Below, piece by piece: positions 17,701 through 29,300 of a DNA stretch of 34,159 nucleotides (position 1 is the first letter of the stretch; each line of letters starts with the position of its first letter). Made by a program: the position numbers and the translations under genes. The notes under the pieces were generated by a model. The model searched no databases, was not told the DNA's origin, and was given only the letters and a program-made list of their open reading frames with translations. The DNA comes from Firmicutes bacterium ADurb.Bin080 (GTDB taxonomy: Bacteria; Bacillota; Clostridia; Christensenellales; DTU072): assembly GCA_002070965.1 (NCBI GenBank), contig MWEH01000166.1, positions 1-34,159 of the forward strand, read 5' to 3'.

Positions 17701-18503
17701 TCAAGACAAAGAAAGCTTATTTCTTTTTCATTATCCACGGCATAGAATGATAATTCAGAGGGTAAATAGTCTTCATTTATTTCCTTATTCAGTTCTCTCT
17801 GATAAGAAAATTGTAGATTACTAGCATTATTACTAGATACATAATACTTTCCCGCAGCGGGAGTGAAGGATAATTTGTCAAATATAATTCTGTCTTGGTT
17901 TGCTTCATAATAAGCATCCAATTGCTCAGTAGAATAATCAGGCATACCCAAACCCGAGTATAAATAAGAAAAATCCATCCTATTAATACTTAGGTTTTTC
18001 CCAACAAGTTGTTCATAAAATTTATGCGAGACCGCATCAGGATTATGCAAATCATGGTTTCCCGGTGTGCAAAATATTTGAAAATCAGGATTATTTACTC
18101 TGATTAAGTTTTGTAATTCCCTAAGCATATTAGAAATTTCATAGTGAGACTGAATCTCCCCATCAAGAGTGATGTCGCCAGATACAACTAGATAGTCTAG
18201 ATCTATAGTTTGATTCTGAAAGGAGGCGTTTCTTATATTCTCCAGAGTTTGTTCTACCATCATTTGATTTTCTACAAGTAATTTAGTAGCCCCTATTACT
18301 TCTCTATTAAACGAAGTTGAGTCCCCTGCATCACAATAATTCAATGGATAGAAATGTGGGTCTGTTAAATGTCCTATCATGATTAGATCTTCTCTTTCAA
18401 ATTCATCTTCAGCCCCTGCAGAAAAACTTGCAACAGATGAAAAAGATATCAAGACAGAGCTTAATAGAATTAAAATCATGACTATAAATATTCTTTTTTT
18501 CAT
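14730..18503 (-). CDS. Exported protein with two metallophosphoesterase domains
   Basis: A 1257-residue surface protein from the ATG at 18501-18503, chosen because it opens directly with a signal peptide (MKKRIFIVMILILL...ASFSAGA); the longer TTG frame does not. The first calcineurin-like domain (about 38-400) has the metal motifs TDPHF (D48, H50), SGDITLDGE (108-116), PGNHD (147-151), MHHNVL (307-312) and TGHMHAHD (347-354). A mostly helical linker of about 370 residues follows. The second is of the purple-acid-phosphatase type: an N-terminal Ig/FN3-like domain (about 785-905), then ISDLQGYS (D918), NCGDSVDN, LGNHEEHVY (984-992), IMHKGPYS and QGHDHTYSES (1122-1131). The C-terminus is a membrane helix (about 1232-1253) and KKH. 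Both sites keep their ligands, so both may be active. Substrates are unknown. It has its own promoter. Confidence 0.87.
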   Translation of the reverse strand: MKKRIFIVMILILLSSVLISFSSVASFSAGAEDEFEREDLIMIGHLTDPHFYPLNYCDAGDSTSFNREVIGATKLLVENQMMVEQTLENIRNASFQNQTIDLDYLVVSGDITLDGEIQSHYEISNMLRELQNLIRVNNPDFQIFCTPGNHDLHNPDAVSHKFYEQLVGKNLSINRMDFSYLYSGLGMPDYSTEQLDAYYEANQDRIIFDKLSFTPAAGKYYVSSNNASNLQFSYQRELNKEINEDYLPSELSFYAVDNEKEISFLCLDEEISDEQRGHVAGGKIFDESKNWILSLPQNEDYLKIAVMHHNVLPHFSMQDSILKDFTLYKWREAADFLADLGFRYSFTGHMHAHDVISHVSYEGNPITDTQTGSSSGYEGAVRIARIERGNVGNKYAENYSSFLIKMVETDFTRLFEESFLLTEDEASNLDEPWSYYLDFNNLRQFIEKRGNEYICLESGDYAVHKLFYSIVDSLRFLYINPDFISGAGEMIAGLLEGSGAGTFLSGLPVSTLIDNIIRHIEVNALSDYIFPDDLEGEFSDIEEGIANSALGAKLSGKATELIYKIINLKLGNTEISFFNAIMFAYTGHQIGNEPYSEYLGQPYSEYEKAIESLKNGDLVRQLLDILLDENEGLLGLIMPILSEPIDLSIGLNESEKTGLEDLLSTIYLMTTSKRTEFDIAQFDLYGYLTAIVPKLGLLSESIPELITNIQFEENAYDTVNNLIGGYVTESIFTGVGEIAYSIILSFSSDDYPDGNFSDWTIHSIIPGEAISFVSGETEVIPSIENGMLPSMLTVNYGDYPTSTKNFTWFTDRRITGTNIQYVEGNISPEEFNQISRFEKNGQFQHFASTSPSIDAGIFATMMDIEVGRHTVSVAGLEPGKIYSYRVGDKNKNLWSPVYTFSTAPEEDNFKFDVLLISDLQGYSQGTYSKARSVVENIDDIFPLGYPFVINCGDSVDNSKNNKHWDYLLNNMGDFWANTTSIYALGNHEEHVYEGPVAKVPSDYLDVTPTSQLIWDTEYNYGAWHYNYGPTYNQNKLGMYYSFDYSGVHFTVLNTNDPSVASLNGEQYNWMVQDLQSTEKKKVVIMHKGPYSAGSHGMDADVVNIRNVLPSVFYENNVSIVFQGHDHTYSESYYLDGEGNILDNVNQGKELVDGPGVLYVTLGTLGDKFYNYIDNEEIPLEFGEKIHNPTLSNPTFGKLSFDGENLYYKGYSFDFDSNKAIESRKLGGLNLESLIISSAVSVAFSIGLLLVLLSIKKH
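16690..16726. repeat. Short 24-bp tandem duplication inside the phosphoesterase gene
   Basis: The 13-base word TCTGAATAGGGTT occurs twice with a 24-bp period, giving a repeated PYSEY-x-G-Q/N-like unit of 8 residues in the linker between the two catalytic domains. The frame is preserved. Confidence 0.7.
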
Positions 18504-18566
18504 ACAAACCCCACACAAAAAATAATTAATCAAGTACAAAACTTAAAAACAGATAAGATGTATAAG

Positions 18567-18596
18567 ATTATATTATATACTATTAAATTATGTCAA
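18567..18596 (-). promoter_or_regulatory. Promoter of the double phosphoesterase gene
   Basis: On the minus strand, a perfect TTGACA (18591-18596), an 18-nt spacer and a perfect TATAAT (18567-18572). It lies in the 172-nt gap between the 558-residue gene and the phosphoesterase gene, so the latter can be transcribed apart from the giant gene. The leader would be about 55 nt. Confidence 0.8.
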
Positions 18597-18675
18597 TCCA
18601 GATTAAAATAATAGGAAATAGACCTGACTTTTTTAGAATTTTATATTTCGATAAATTTTAAAGTAATTAAGAAAC

Positions 18676-20352
18676 TTAATTCTTATTTTCAGTCCTTACA
18701 ATAAATAAAAATATAAAAGCGATTATTATAAGTGCAGAGACAAAAACAAAACAGCCCATAACGATCCATACCCAAATATTTTCAATAAATGACGTTGGGG
18801 TACTTTCTTCTATCAAGAATATGTATAACTCTCCATTAGACATACTTGTAAAGACTCTAAAATAATTAATTCCCTCTTCTTTAACAAAAATCTGAGGACT
18901 GATTTCATCGTTCATCCCGATTACCAAAATATTTTTTTGATTATTCTCGCATGAAAAATTAATAATTAGTGGAACCTTTGGGTTGGACAATAACCCATTC
19001 ACTCTCAACTCATATTCAACCTTATACACCGTATTATAAGAGTGGTTTTGAATAATGTTTTGAAATGAATCAATCGCTGGGTTGCTTAATATAGTTTTAG
19101 ATATCTTTATAGAAAGAACAACACTATCCCCTTTAATGCAGTTCACAGTATTCTCGTTGAAATTTACACACGAGACTTCTCCCAGAAAAGCTCCTTCGTT
19201 TTCTAGCTCATATGTAAAAAATGCGCCTAAAATTGCCTCTTTGTATATAGCCCATTGATTAACAAATAAATTGTAATCAGAATTTCTCTCATCAACATTT
19301 TCTGAAGATAAAAATGTATAATAAACACGATCTATAGCAGCCTGTAAAGCATTCGTTTGATTTGCATTAATATAATCAGCATTTTCATTAATATCATATT
19401 GTGCTTCAACTAGATATTGATATATATTTAAATTTCCACCTATTGCTAAAGGTATGTTAAACCCTTCAGGGGATAATTGAGTATATTTTCCAATTAAGCC
19501 AAGTGTAATATTTCCAACATAATCTTCGGCAGCATAATAATAATACCCGGAATCAGATAGCTGAAAATCGATTGGCTCGCTTTCAGCAGGGGAAATGAAA
19601 TCTTTAACAAAAGTATATCCTGTTTTCTCCAATATTTCTTCGAGAGTAATATTCTCTTGATAAGGATCGCGATTTGAATCATTCACATATTCGCTTAAAT
19701 CGTCTAAAATATAAAAAATTTCGATTCTTTTTATCCCACTTGAAGCCGTAGGGTACCTCAAACCGATATAAATATCTGAGAAAGCTACCGAATAATGGGT
19801 AATATACCTGCTTTCCAAACTGTAATCTAGCCAATAATCTTCTGTCTCTATCAAAATTTTGGGCCCCGCCCAATCTATAACATTTACCCTTACAAAATAT
19901 TCTGAAAAAGAATCATCCTCGTAAGTACATTTTGCGTAAAGATCCCCATTTGATTTAATTGTAACATACGCCTCTTTTTTTTGTGTTTCTAGGTTAAACG
20001 TTGGCAATACATATAAATCGGGTTGTGCTGAAGAGATGTCTTCAATATCGATATATGGGATATCCCCTTCTTCATACTCTTCTGAACCAATTATCCATTC
20101 CCAATCATCTTCAAAAGCAATGTATAATTTCTGCGCGTCCTGAGGCATGGTGACCTTGTATATCGCTCCTTGTACATTGTTAGAATACTCGCTTTCTCCA
20201 ACATAATTAATAGATATACCTTCCCCTGATAGAGAGTCGGCATTCGCTTCCTCCAAAATGTTGGTATTAATAAATATTGCTAATATGCATAAAAACGAAA
20301 AAATGGTTATAGATGCAAATAGAAGTAAAATTTTCTTTATTATAATCTCCAT
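18676..20352 (-). CDS. Unknown exported, membrane-anchored protein coupled to the giant protein
   Basis: I do not recognise a family. The 558 residues begin with a hydrophobic segment (7-29) and a possible signal-peptidase site after ANA (36-38). A large extracellular part follows, rich in Tyr, Asp, Glu and Ser, with beta-type sequence resembling Ig-like repeats (for example KEAYVTIKSNGDLYAKCTY and IKRIEIFYILDD). The C-terminus has a membrane helix (about 528-551) and ends RTENKN. The ATG lies in another frame inside the last five codons of the giant gene (13-nt overlap), with only a weak ribosome site. Its translation therefore probably depends on ribosomes finishing the giant protein. Genomic coupling and equal topology suggest a partner at the cell surface; this is inference. 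Confidence 0.75.
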   Translation of the reverse strand: MEIIIKKILLLFASITIFSFLCILAIFINTNILEEANADSLSGEGISINYVGESEYSNNVQGAIYKVTMPQDAQKLYIAFEDDWEWIIGSEEYEEGDIPYIDIEDISSAQPDLYVLPTFNLETQKKEAYVTIKSNGDLYAKCTYEDDSFSEYFVRVNVIDWAGPKILIETEDYWLDYSLESRYITHYSVAFSDIYIGLRYPTASSGIKRIEIFYILDDLSEYVNDSNRDPYQENITLEEILEKTGYTFVKDFISPAESEPIDFQLSDSGYYYYAAEDYVGNITLGLIGKYTQLSPEGFNIPLAIGGNLNIYQYLVEAQYDINENADYINANQTNALQAAIDRVYYTFLSSENVDERNSDYNLFVNQWAIYKEAILGAFFTYELENEGAFLGEVSCVNFNENTVNCIKGDSVVLSIKISKTILSNPAIDSFQNIIQNHSYNTVYKVEYELRVNGLLSNPKVPLIINFSCENNQKNILVIGMNDEISPQIFVKEEGINYFRVFTSMSNGELYIFLIEESTPTSFIENIWVWIVMGCFVFVSALIIIAFIFLFIVRTENKN

Positions 20353-23300
20353 CTACGTCTTTTCTCTTTTTCTCTAATCCTGGATAAAACTTCCGCTTTA
20401 TTGTCGAGTTCTTTAGCTTCTTGAGTCCATTCGTAAGCTTTTCTTGCACCACTGGAAATAACCTTTCTCTTCTTCTTCGGTATCAGAACAAATAATAAGA
20501 TAACTCCTATTACCACAAGAATAACCGAAGCAGCAACAATTATTATCCAGTAAGGGAAATCATTATTATAAAAGATTATCTCTCCCGAAGTATCGGCGTA
20601 AAAAGTCATATAGTCCCCCTCTCGGGTGAAGGTAATTGATTGATTAGATAAATTTCCTAGTCCTTTTACCTCAAGATTTTCGGAATTCAAATACTCTTCG
20701 GGAATTTTTACATAAAATTTTACTTTTTCTTCTAAAACAGTATTTAATCCATTCTCTTTAATAGAAATTGTTTGAACTGTAGCCTTTTGCCCTATTAAAC
20801 TGGTCAAAAAGTTAGTTCTGTTTATCGTGTCATAAACATCCTTAAAAGAAACGGTTACATTGCTATTAAAACCTGCTGTAGAAGTAATATAAGAATCTGT
20901 TATTGGGTCCTTAACAACTTTATTCGTAATTTTTACATGGAGTAAATATACGGGAGGCCGTACCGAATAATTAGATGCATGTAATCCTTTTAGCGTCCAG
21001 GAGTCAATAATTACAGCGTGAGTCCCCACATTAATCAGATTCTCTTCTGTTCGTGCTTTCATCTCAAGGAAAACTTCATCACCTTGAAGTACCCCCCCAA
21101 GAGTACCAGTAACTCTAATATCACTTAGCCCATCAACCGCCTTATCATATGCTTCAATATTTTCAATACTAATTTGTCTTGGTAAAATTATAAAGGTTCC
21201 ATTTCTAAAGCTTGGGTTATAATTAGGATCTATAACTTCCACCCTAATACTATGGGTCCCCGCCGTTGTTGGCATATCAGGATAGCCTGGAAAGGATACT
21301 CTTACAGTAACATTGGATGGAGTGACCAGTACATTGGGTATAAAAACAGATCCATATACTTGGGTCGATAAAGAAGTAAAATCAAATTCAAGACGTTGAA
21401 CATTTGCTCGAGATATTTGATAACTAATCCAAGAACTGGTTTCGTTAATTTCATAATTTCTATGATTCATTTTTACGTAAGCCCTATATTCACCAATACT
21501 TACAGGTGGGCTAACCGACAAAGTCTGATTTAATGAAATGCTACTTCCATAAAAGTACTGTAGATTTTCTTCGATTTCATCAACATTTTGTATATCCCTC
21601 GGGACAAGAGAGGTTGTTTTCAATTTTGCTTTAGCATAAATAATAGAACCGTAGGTTGTTCTATATGAGTCAACTGGAACAGTGCCCAGATAAAATTGAA
21701 CTTCCACAGGTTTTTTAATTATAGTAATATTGTAAACTATGCTTCCTTTATAATTAGTATCACTAATTGAAGCAGTAAACCTGTATGTTCCAACTTCAAT
21801 TAAGTTATCTATTTCATTTTCAAATTCATCATTAGTGACATTTAAATTGGCTGGATTAGTAACAAATGTAGGACGTCTTAATTGTGACCCATATACAAAA
21901 ACAGTATCATTTGCAGAAATAACTGCGTTAGTTTTTACAACTTGAATTGAAAGAGTTGATTCGAATATTTCATAATTAGCTGTATCAATTGGGACAAAAA
22001 GATATGATATGTTGTTATATGTACCTACAGGACCCAACATTACATCTGGATTTAGATATCTAAAATTACCTGCAACAGAAAGCCCGTTGTTGACATAGAC
22101 CATACTACCGCCATTTAGAGAGCTCTTATTAAGTGCTTGGTTAAACTCTATCGGAGATGCTTGTGGCAAAATACTTTGAGAAAGAATTGCACTGGCTTTT
22201 GTGATTTGGAAAACTTCAAGTATGCTAAATCCCTCATAATTATCATCGAATATAGTGGCTATTATTCTGTAATTCCCTACTTCAATTGCGCTATTAACTT
22301 GTAATCCATCTCTATACACTGTGAACCTAGTGTTAATACCTAATGCCGGGTCAGTTCTAACAGTCGGTAGTTGTGGCATTCCATTGTAGACACAATTAGA
22401 ACTAATAAAGTTTATATTTGCGGTCCTCTTGCTAATAATAATATCAATTGAAAAAGTAATCGGCTCGAAGTTATCATTTGATGGAATAAAACGTACTTGA
22501 ACTGCTTGAGTTCCCCTTGGAGGAGTAGCATTGGGATCGACAAAAGAAAAAGTTCCATTAATCCTTGTTGCGGCGGAGTCATTGGTAACAACTTCTCCTC
22601 CCAAAAATCCTGCAGTCCCGAGTTTGACCCCATATTCCAAGGAATCAATAGTCGGAGGCACATTCAATTGGAGCCTTACCCTATTAATGACCAATAAGGT
22701 TTCAGAAGAGCCATAATAATTTCGATGGTTAATATTAAAAACTACACGATATCGTCCAACATTTGAGGGTTTTGATGTCAATGGTGCCGTTTGCCCGGAA
22801 ACATAATATTGTGTAGAATAATCTTTGCCCGAAAGACTATTACTTATTTGTGGAATTATGGAATAATTCTCTCCATAAAAGTATGTATAAGACGCATTGA
22901 GAATAATATTAGCCTCTTTCTTCTGGATAATGTACTCAAATTTTTTATATGCGCTAAAATACTGGTCACGATTATCAATCGATATTTCCAACCAATATTC
23001 TCCTGCATCTCTTGGCGGTAGTGGCCCTAACGAAGTTATTCCATCTCTATCAATATAGTTATATAAAATCAGAGAATTTGTCGTTGCTACTTCTTGACTA
23101 TATACGCCAAAACTAACGGTAGTAACTTGAGTTGTATCTCCAAAAACTCTTAAGTTATTCAATATCGAAAGATGGGATGATATATCATTTTTTAAAACTG
23201 AATATGAAAAAGTTTTTTCACCATAATAGTGTGTGTCATCAATTTCTATAGTAACTTGATAGTCACCTGGGAGTCTAATCTCATTTATATCGGTTCCATT

Positions 23301-26300
23301 CAACTTAATTTCCTTGATTAATATAGACTCGGAAGGAATTACCCTAGAAGTTCCACTAATTACTATTCCAAAATCAGAAATATCAGAGATATGACCATCG
23401 TAATGTTTTTCCCTTGAATTAATAACCATGTCAATGTCATTAAGTTTATTATATACCCTTACAGGGATTGTTAAGGTTGTGTCATTGTAATTGGCGCTTT
23501 TGAATCTAAAAGTGATTGCCAAAGGATTTTGATTATATGAAAGATATCCACCAGCTTGTTGTGCAGTAGCCATTATCGTCGAAAAGTCTATCCCTTGGTT
23601 GTCTGACTGTAATATTTCGATGTTGGGATTAACAGTAATATCTGGATAATATGAATTTTTTACAACGGTTGAGAGTATTAATGTGGATAAGGGGTTATTA
23701 ATATCAATTCCGTCTCCCACATATATTTTAGCAAAGCATTGATCTTCTAAAGGATCCATATCAGAGGATTGAATAAAAGTTAATTGAACGGTGCTCGTGT
23801 AAATATTATATAAATCGGTATTTTGTGGAATGAATTCAAACTCGGCAAAACCGTTAACTCCTACAATCTGAGAGGGGTTTTTCCATCTCCACTGCCCATC
23901 CTCAGACGTTATATCTACCCCATCGATTTGAAGTTTAAGGTCAAATTTGCTTAATTCAGTTCCATATTTGATAGAATTGCCTGGGATAGGCAAGGCTGTT
24001 TTTGAAGTAATATTTACCGCATTTCCGACCACATATACTTGGTATATAAAGTTTATGTTCGTGTAACTGGCAGAGTCATTTGGTTGGAAACTCATCCATA
24101 CTGGATGATAATTTGCTTTATCCATAAACATGGTCGGTTCAAGAAAACTAAATTTTCCTAAAACTATTATCTGATCATTATTGGGATTAACCCCATTTCC
24201 AGTTCCACTTATGATATAACTATCATCAATAGTGGAGTTTAAGCCAACCGCTTTCAAAGAAGGAGGAACTATTACAGGTTCTGCTTTTTTTATCTTAAAT
24301 ATTCTAGAACTGCTTTCTCCTCTATAATTTTTATCGTTTACCCGTACTATCAACTGATATGTATTAACCTCTTTGGGGTTTCTTACAAGGCCATCATAAT
24401 AATACTCAAGTTGAATATTTCCATATCCTAAAACTATATTTGCTTGGGATGAAATATATGCCTCAGCAGTTTGTTCACTTCCCGAGTAAGAACACTCAAG
24501 TGATTCTTCTTCAAAAACAATATATGAGCCTATATCTCTCTTAATAATATCAATAGACATTTCCTTTTCAGAAAAATTGAAGTTTGCAGAAAAGACTTCA
24601 TTTGGAGTAAATCTTACAACAACCGGATATCCCTTCCCAACAATTAACAGAGATGTATCGCTTTCTATTGTCCATGTCCCAAAATTCGTTAGTATCTGCC
24701 CAGTAGTAGTAAATCTAACCAAGCCTGTACCAGGAACAAACGAAATTGAATCAGCAATACTATTGAATTGAATAGGTAGTACATTTGGAGTTTCTACAAT
24801 TGTCAAATTTGCTTTTTTTATTTCAAATAGAGTGTAAGCGATTCCTTGGAAGTTATCATCAATAAGTTCAATCCTCACCTCATATACATCAGAATCAAGA
24901 GGAATATAGGAAGGGCTAAAATCCTCAGGCTCCTCTTCATCAGGCCTATACTTTCTATAAGAAAACTCTGCAAGCTGTACATCTCCCGGAAGTATGATAC
25001 CCTCCAAAATCATTGGAGATCCTGTATAAAACGAATAATAGTAATCAAGTGTCCCTAGAGACAACACAGCCTTATTAACAATCAACACATATCCATCAAG
25101 TACCTTATTGTATCCGTTTTCGTTATAAACAATCCTTACACTGTATTCACCAGCATTTGATATATCTAATTCCGAAGAAAATTCTTGGTTTGCTCCGTAA
25201 TTATTTCTATAAAGTATTTGATAAACTACATTCTGATGGGATTCCACAAAAGTTTGATCTATGCCATAATCATCCTTTCTTGTAACAGTAACATCATTAA
25301 AAGATAAGCTAACTTGTTTTACCTTGGGCGCATTGGGGTCAGTTGATGGGGGACAATAGGTTTGTTCAAGATCATTAACACTCTTCAAATTGGGCGCAAT
25401 CCAATAACTAATCTCAGATTGGCCAGTATAATTTTGAGTAATGAGTTCTACAGACACATAATATAATCCAACGTTTACAGGAGCTGAGGCCATCACAGCT
25501 CTTTGCCTGTTATAGTATGTGATTTTAAAGCCATTCTCATTGCTTATTTGAAATTCTTGAGGTAAAGTGCCAGGCACTATACTATAAACAGGTACAAATG
25601 GCTGAGGCATTCCAGTATAAATTTTTTCAATATCTGAAGAAACAATTGAAACAGGGGATTTGTTTATGGTCATTGTTACTGTTCTAGACCCCCTATACTT
25701 TTGCACCTGTGGGGCAATGGATACAGTGACGTCATATACTCCAGAATCTCTAGGTATCGAATTGTCAAAAGTCGAATAAGTATATATTAATGGTAGGTTC
25801 TCCGAACTATTATCTGGATTTGCAACCACGCCCGATACTTGTTTTTGCGCTCCTGTATATGTATGCGTTAAATTTGACACACTTATTGTTAAAGTTTTTT
25901 TCTGTACTACTATTCCAAGTTCAATTGTTAAAGGTTTAAAATTTTGATACATTGCAAATGCTGATGCGGGAGTAAACTCAATAACATACAACGTTGTATC
26001 CCCCACTTCAGGAATAATATCAATCTCATACGAAAAACGACCAGAAATAATCTTTGTTGAATCAGCATTCTGGGCATTTATCAGTGGAAATTCAACCAAT
26101 GCAAGAGATGTTCCATACTCTATCACGGGTTTATTGGGGGTTTCCACATATAAATCTGCTTTTACTACATAAAAATCTTTCCAACTGGTTCCTGAATAAT
26201 TTGAACCAACCGTTCTAAGCAACATATAATATTTCCCAACCGGAGTTGAATTGTTAATTCCAGTCCCAGCCATTCTTACATAATTCTCATATCCTGGCAT

Positions 26301-29300
26301 TATTGATTCTCCCGCGGATAAAACATATCCCGGGATAAAATCCTTAAAATAGATATATTCCAGCTGAGCATCTAATACGGCTGAGTCATCATCCGCATTT
26401 TTAATAATCGTTGCAGGGTTTTGATACATTGATCCAAAAATATACGCAATACCAAATGGGTTCTCCACAATTTCGTTTAGTTCATCGGGCTCAATCTGTC
26501 TTTCAACCGAAGAAGGAAAAGAAAACTCTACCTCCCTCTTCTCAACAGTAAGGGGAATAGGAATATTTTCAATTCTTCTATACGAATACAATGCGGAAGG
26601 AGAGGGTTCAAAAACACATAAAACATTGTGAGTACCGCCAGGATATACAGTTTCAGGATTAACTGCAATACGAATATTATAATCAACCACTGGGGTAAGA
26701 GTAATTCCATTAGAAACTACATTCCCTTCGATTACTGAAGAAGATAATTTATCTTTGTAAACTATATCGGATAGCCTTAGACCACTCATATTTGGAACAG
26801 CTCTTACGACATAAATATCCGCAGGAAAAGATAAAAGTGAAAAGTTTAAGTTAGGAACAAAAGTCTCTCCCTCAAATTGTCCAGCTTGCCAATATAGTGT
26901 GACTGTATGGGGAACAATACGGTTAGCGGAAGAACCCGTCCCATATTTTACATCAAGGATTCTTTCACCCGAAGAATTATATCTGGGGGTTTGAGCTCCT
27001 CCAATTCTCAAGTAATAAGTATCTTCATCTTCGAAATAAAATCTGCCACTAATATACGCTGTTTTATTCCTGAAAGTATAAGATCCTCTTGTATCTGCAT
27101 TGAGAAGCATTTGACCAGACATTCCTTCCAAAGTTTGTCCAAATTCTATTTGGCCCAGTTTTCCTTGTAGAGTGCCATCCAGCCCCACTGCATCATAGTT
27201 TCTATTGAGTAGAGGCATATTAACTGTCAAAAGATTCCCTTCAGCTGTTCCTTGCTCTATTGCAAAAGTAGCGGTTAATTCCCCTTCATAATTTTGGTTT
27301 TCAATACTTATCTCAGCTAGATGCGTTCCTGCCGATAGGAGATCACTTATTAATATCCCTGGAGTTGTCTGAACTATCCTATCCCCATAAGGGTCAAGAC
27401 CATTACCATTCGGACCTTTCACTTGAAAAAAAGTGTGTTCGACCAACAAACCAGTGGTTTCAATAAAGTTTTCACCAACGAAAACACCGAATTGATAATC
27501 TGGCACATCCAAATATCCATACTTGAAGGTAAATCTACATGTAGACTGATATTGCGACCCTTCCCCATATATCTCGGGGATAGCAAATTTTTCATAGATG
27601 TAACCAGTAGTGTCCTCATCACCTTCAGGTACAACCGGAACAATTTCAAGAACCATTTTATCAATCGTGAAGTCTTGGTAAAGAGATGCTTCATTGTAAT
27701 AATTGGATCTGGTAGTGTCGATATCAATTTTTGCTTGGTATAATCCCGCATTAGTAGGTTTTGTGACAGTAAATACTGAATTAGGATCAGATTTATCCCT
27801 ATATAAAACATTTGTGTAAACGTTTTCTATTATTTGAGTTTTATCAGCATCAGAGAATACTTGTACTTCTAGTCCTTGGGGTTCTTGATTAAATGTAGTT
27901 CTGGTTGTGGCCGCGTTTACACCAAGATATGCCAGGGAAGGTCTGATTTCGATGGCAATTTGTATGGTTTGAATATTATAGTTGAGGCTATGGCTCTTAC
28001 CCGGAATCAAGGAATATACGTAACCCGATTCGGTCATAGTTCTTTCATAGTAGTTGTAAAATACATTTCCCCAATTAGCAGCAATAACACTATTATCCAC
28101 TCCAGCTATAACATCTATTGGATAAAAATTAACAGTAATATTGAGTGAAGAGGTAACCCCAGGAAGAGTATACTGTGGTGTCCCTGCTGAAGGAGATGTT
28201 ATTTCATAATAGCCGTATACCCCTGCAGATGACATATAATATATTCTGTCTGCATAAGTAAAACTAGGTTGAAAAACCGGGGTACCATTTTCATAAGTGC
28301 TTGCAAAAATGATTTCTGCCATACTATCCCCGTAGTATAAGGTGTTTTCCCCATGAAGGCCATATACTCTTGGATTAGCTTTTTTCACTTCATATATGTC
28401 AACTTTTTCTCCAAAAAGATTAGTATCGCCAGATAAATCAACCGAGGCCTTGTATACATATCGACCTGCATCAACAAAACCATTGTCATAATAATCCTCT
28501 GCTATGTATCCATTGTTATAATAGGATTTATACCCAGTTATCAAGGGCCCATCATTTCTGGTGATAGTGGTCAAATTGATGTTATCTATTCCCTCGGAAA
28601 TTTGGACGGTATTACCAACTCTAGTTGCGGCTAAAAGGTCATATTCATCAGGTAAATCATACTGTGTGCCATTATATATAATGTATCCTCCAGTAGTAGT
28701 TACCGTTTGATTGTTCTCAATTTTTGTTTTTACAAACACCTGATATTCTTCCAAACGATAATATACAACGTTAATATCTGGTTGAACAGGTGGGTAAACT
28801 TTGGGCTGGGTTAGTGGGTTGTATGGGAAGAAGGCTTCAATATATCCTTCTATTCCAATAATTTCTCCCAATCCAGTGTTATTGTTTTTTGTAAAAGAAA
28901 AATCGCTGCTTTTAAGCCCCAAATCCACTTTTTTGTTGAAAAACATAGAAATTAGTCCTGAGTTCTGAGAACTACTCCAAATCTCATCATTCATTGAAAA
29001 AGTTATTTCATAGTATCGTCCATCTCTTCCAACTCTATAAACTGGATTATCAGACCACATTCCATCCATTGCTGGTTGACTACTGTACCTTACAACTTTA
29101 TATGTTTCATAATTTGTTGGTCTCATCAAGAATCTTAAGGTAACTGGCTGATTCCTTTTCGCCGGAGTAACTCTCTTTTGATATATATTGTCTCCAGATA
29201 ATTGATTATCCCCTGCTGTAAATGTATAAGATCCATCAACATTTTTTGTGTGCCAATTTGATCCAATATATATGTAAATATCGCCTACTGTAGAGGCATA

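Noticed and set aside
18665..18681. AT-only hairpin at the stop of the 558-residue gene as terminator
   Set aside because: The 7-bp stem has a single G-C pair and no T run follows, so it is too weak to call.
27419..27811. Open frames of 106-130 codons on both strands inside the giant gene
   Set aside because: They are out-of-frame shadows of the repeat coding region, with no ribosome sites and no family resemblance.
20950..28150. Repeat region considered as a CRISPR array or satellite DNA
   Set aside because: The repeats exist only at protein level within one open frame and have no constant-length identical DNA units.
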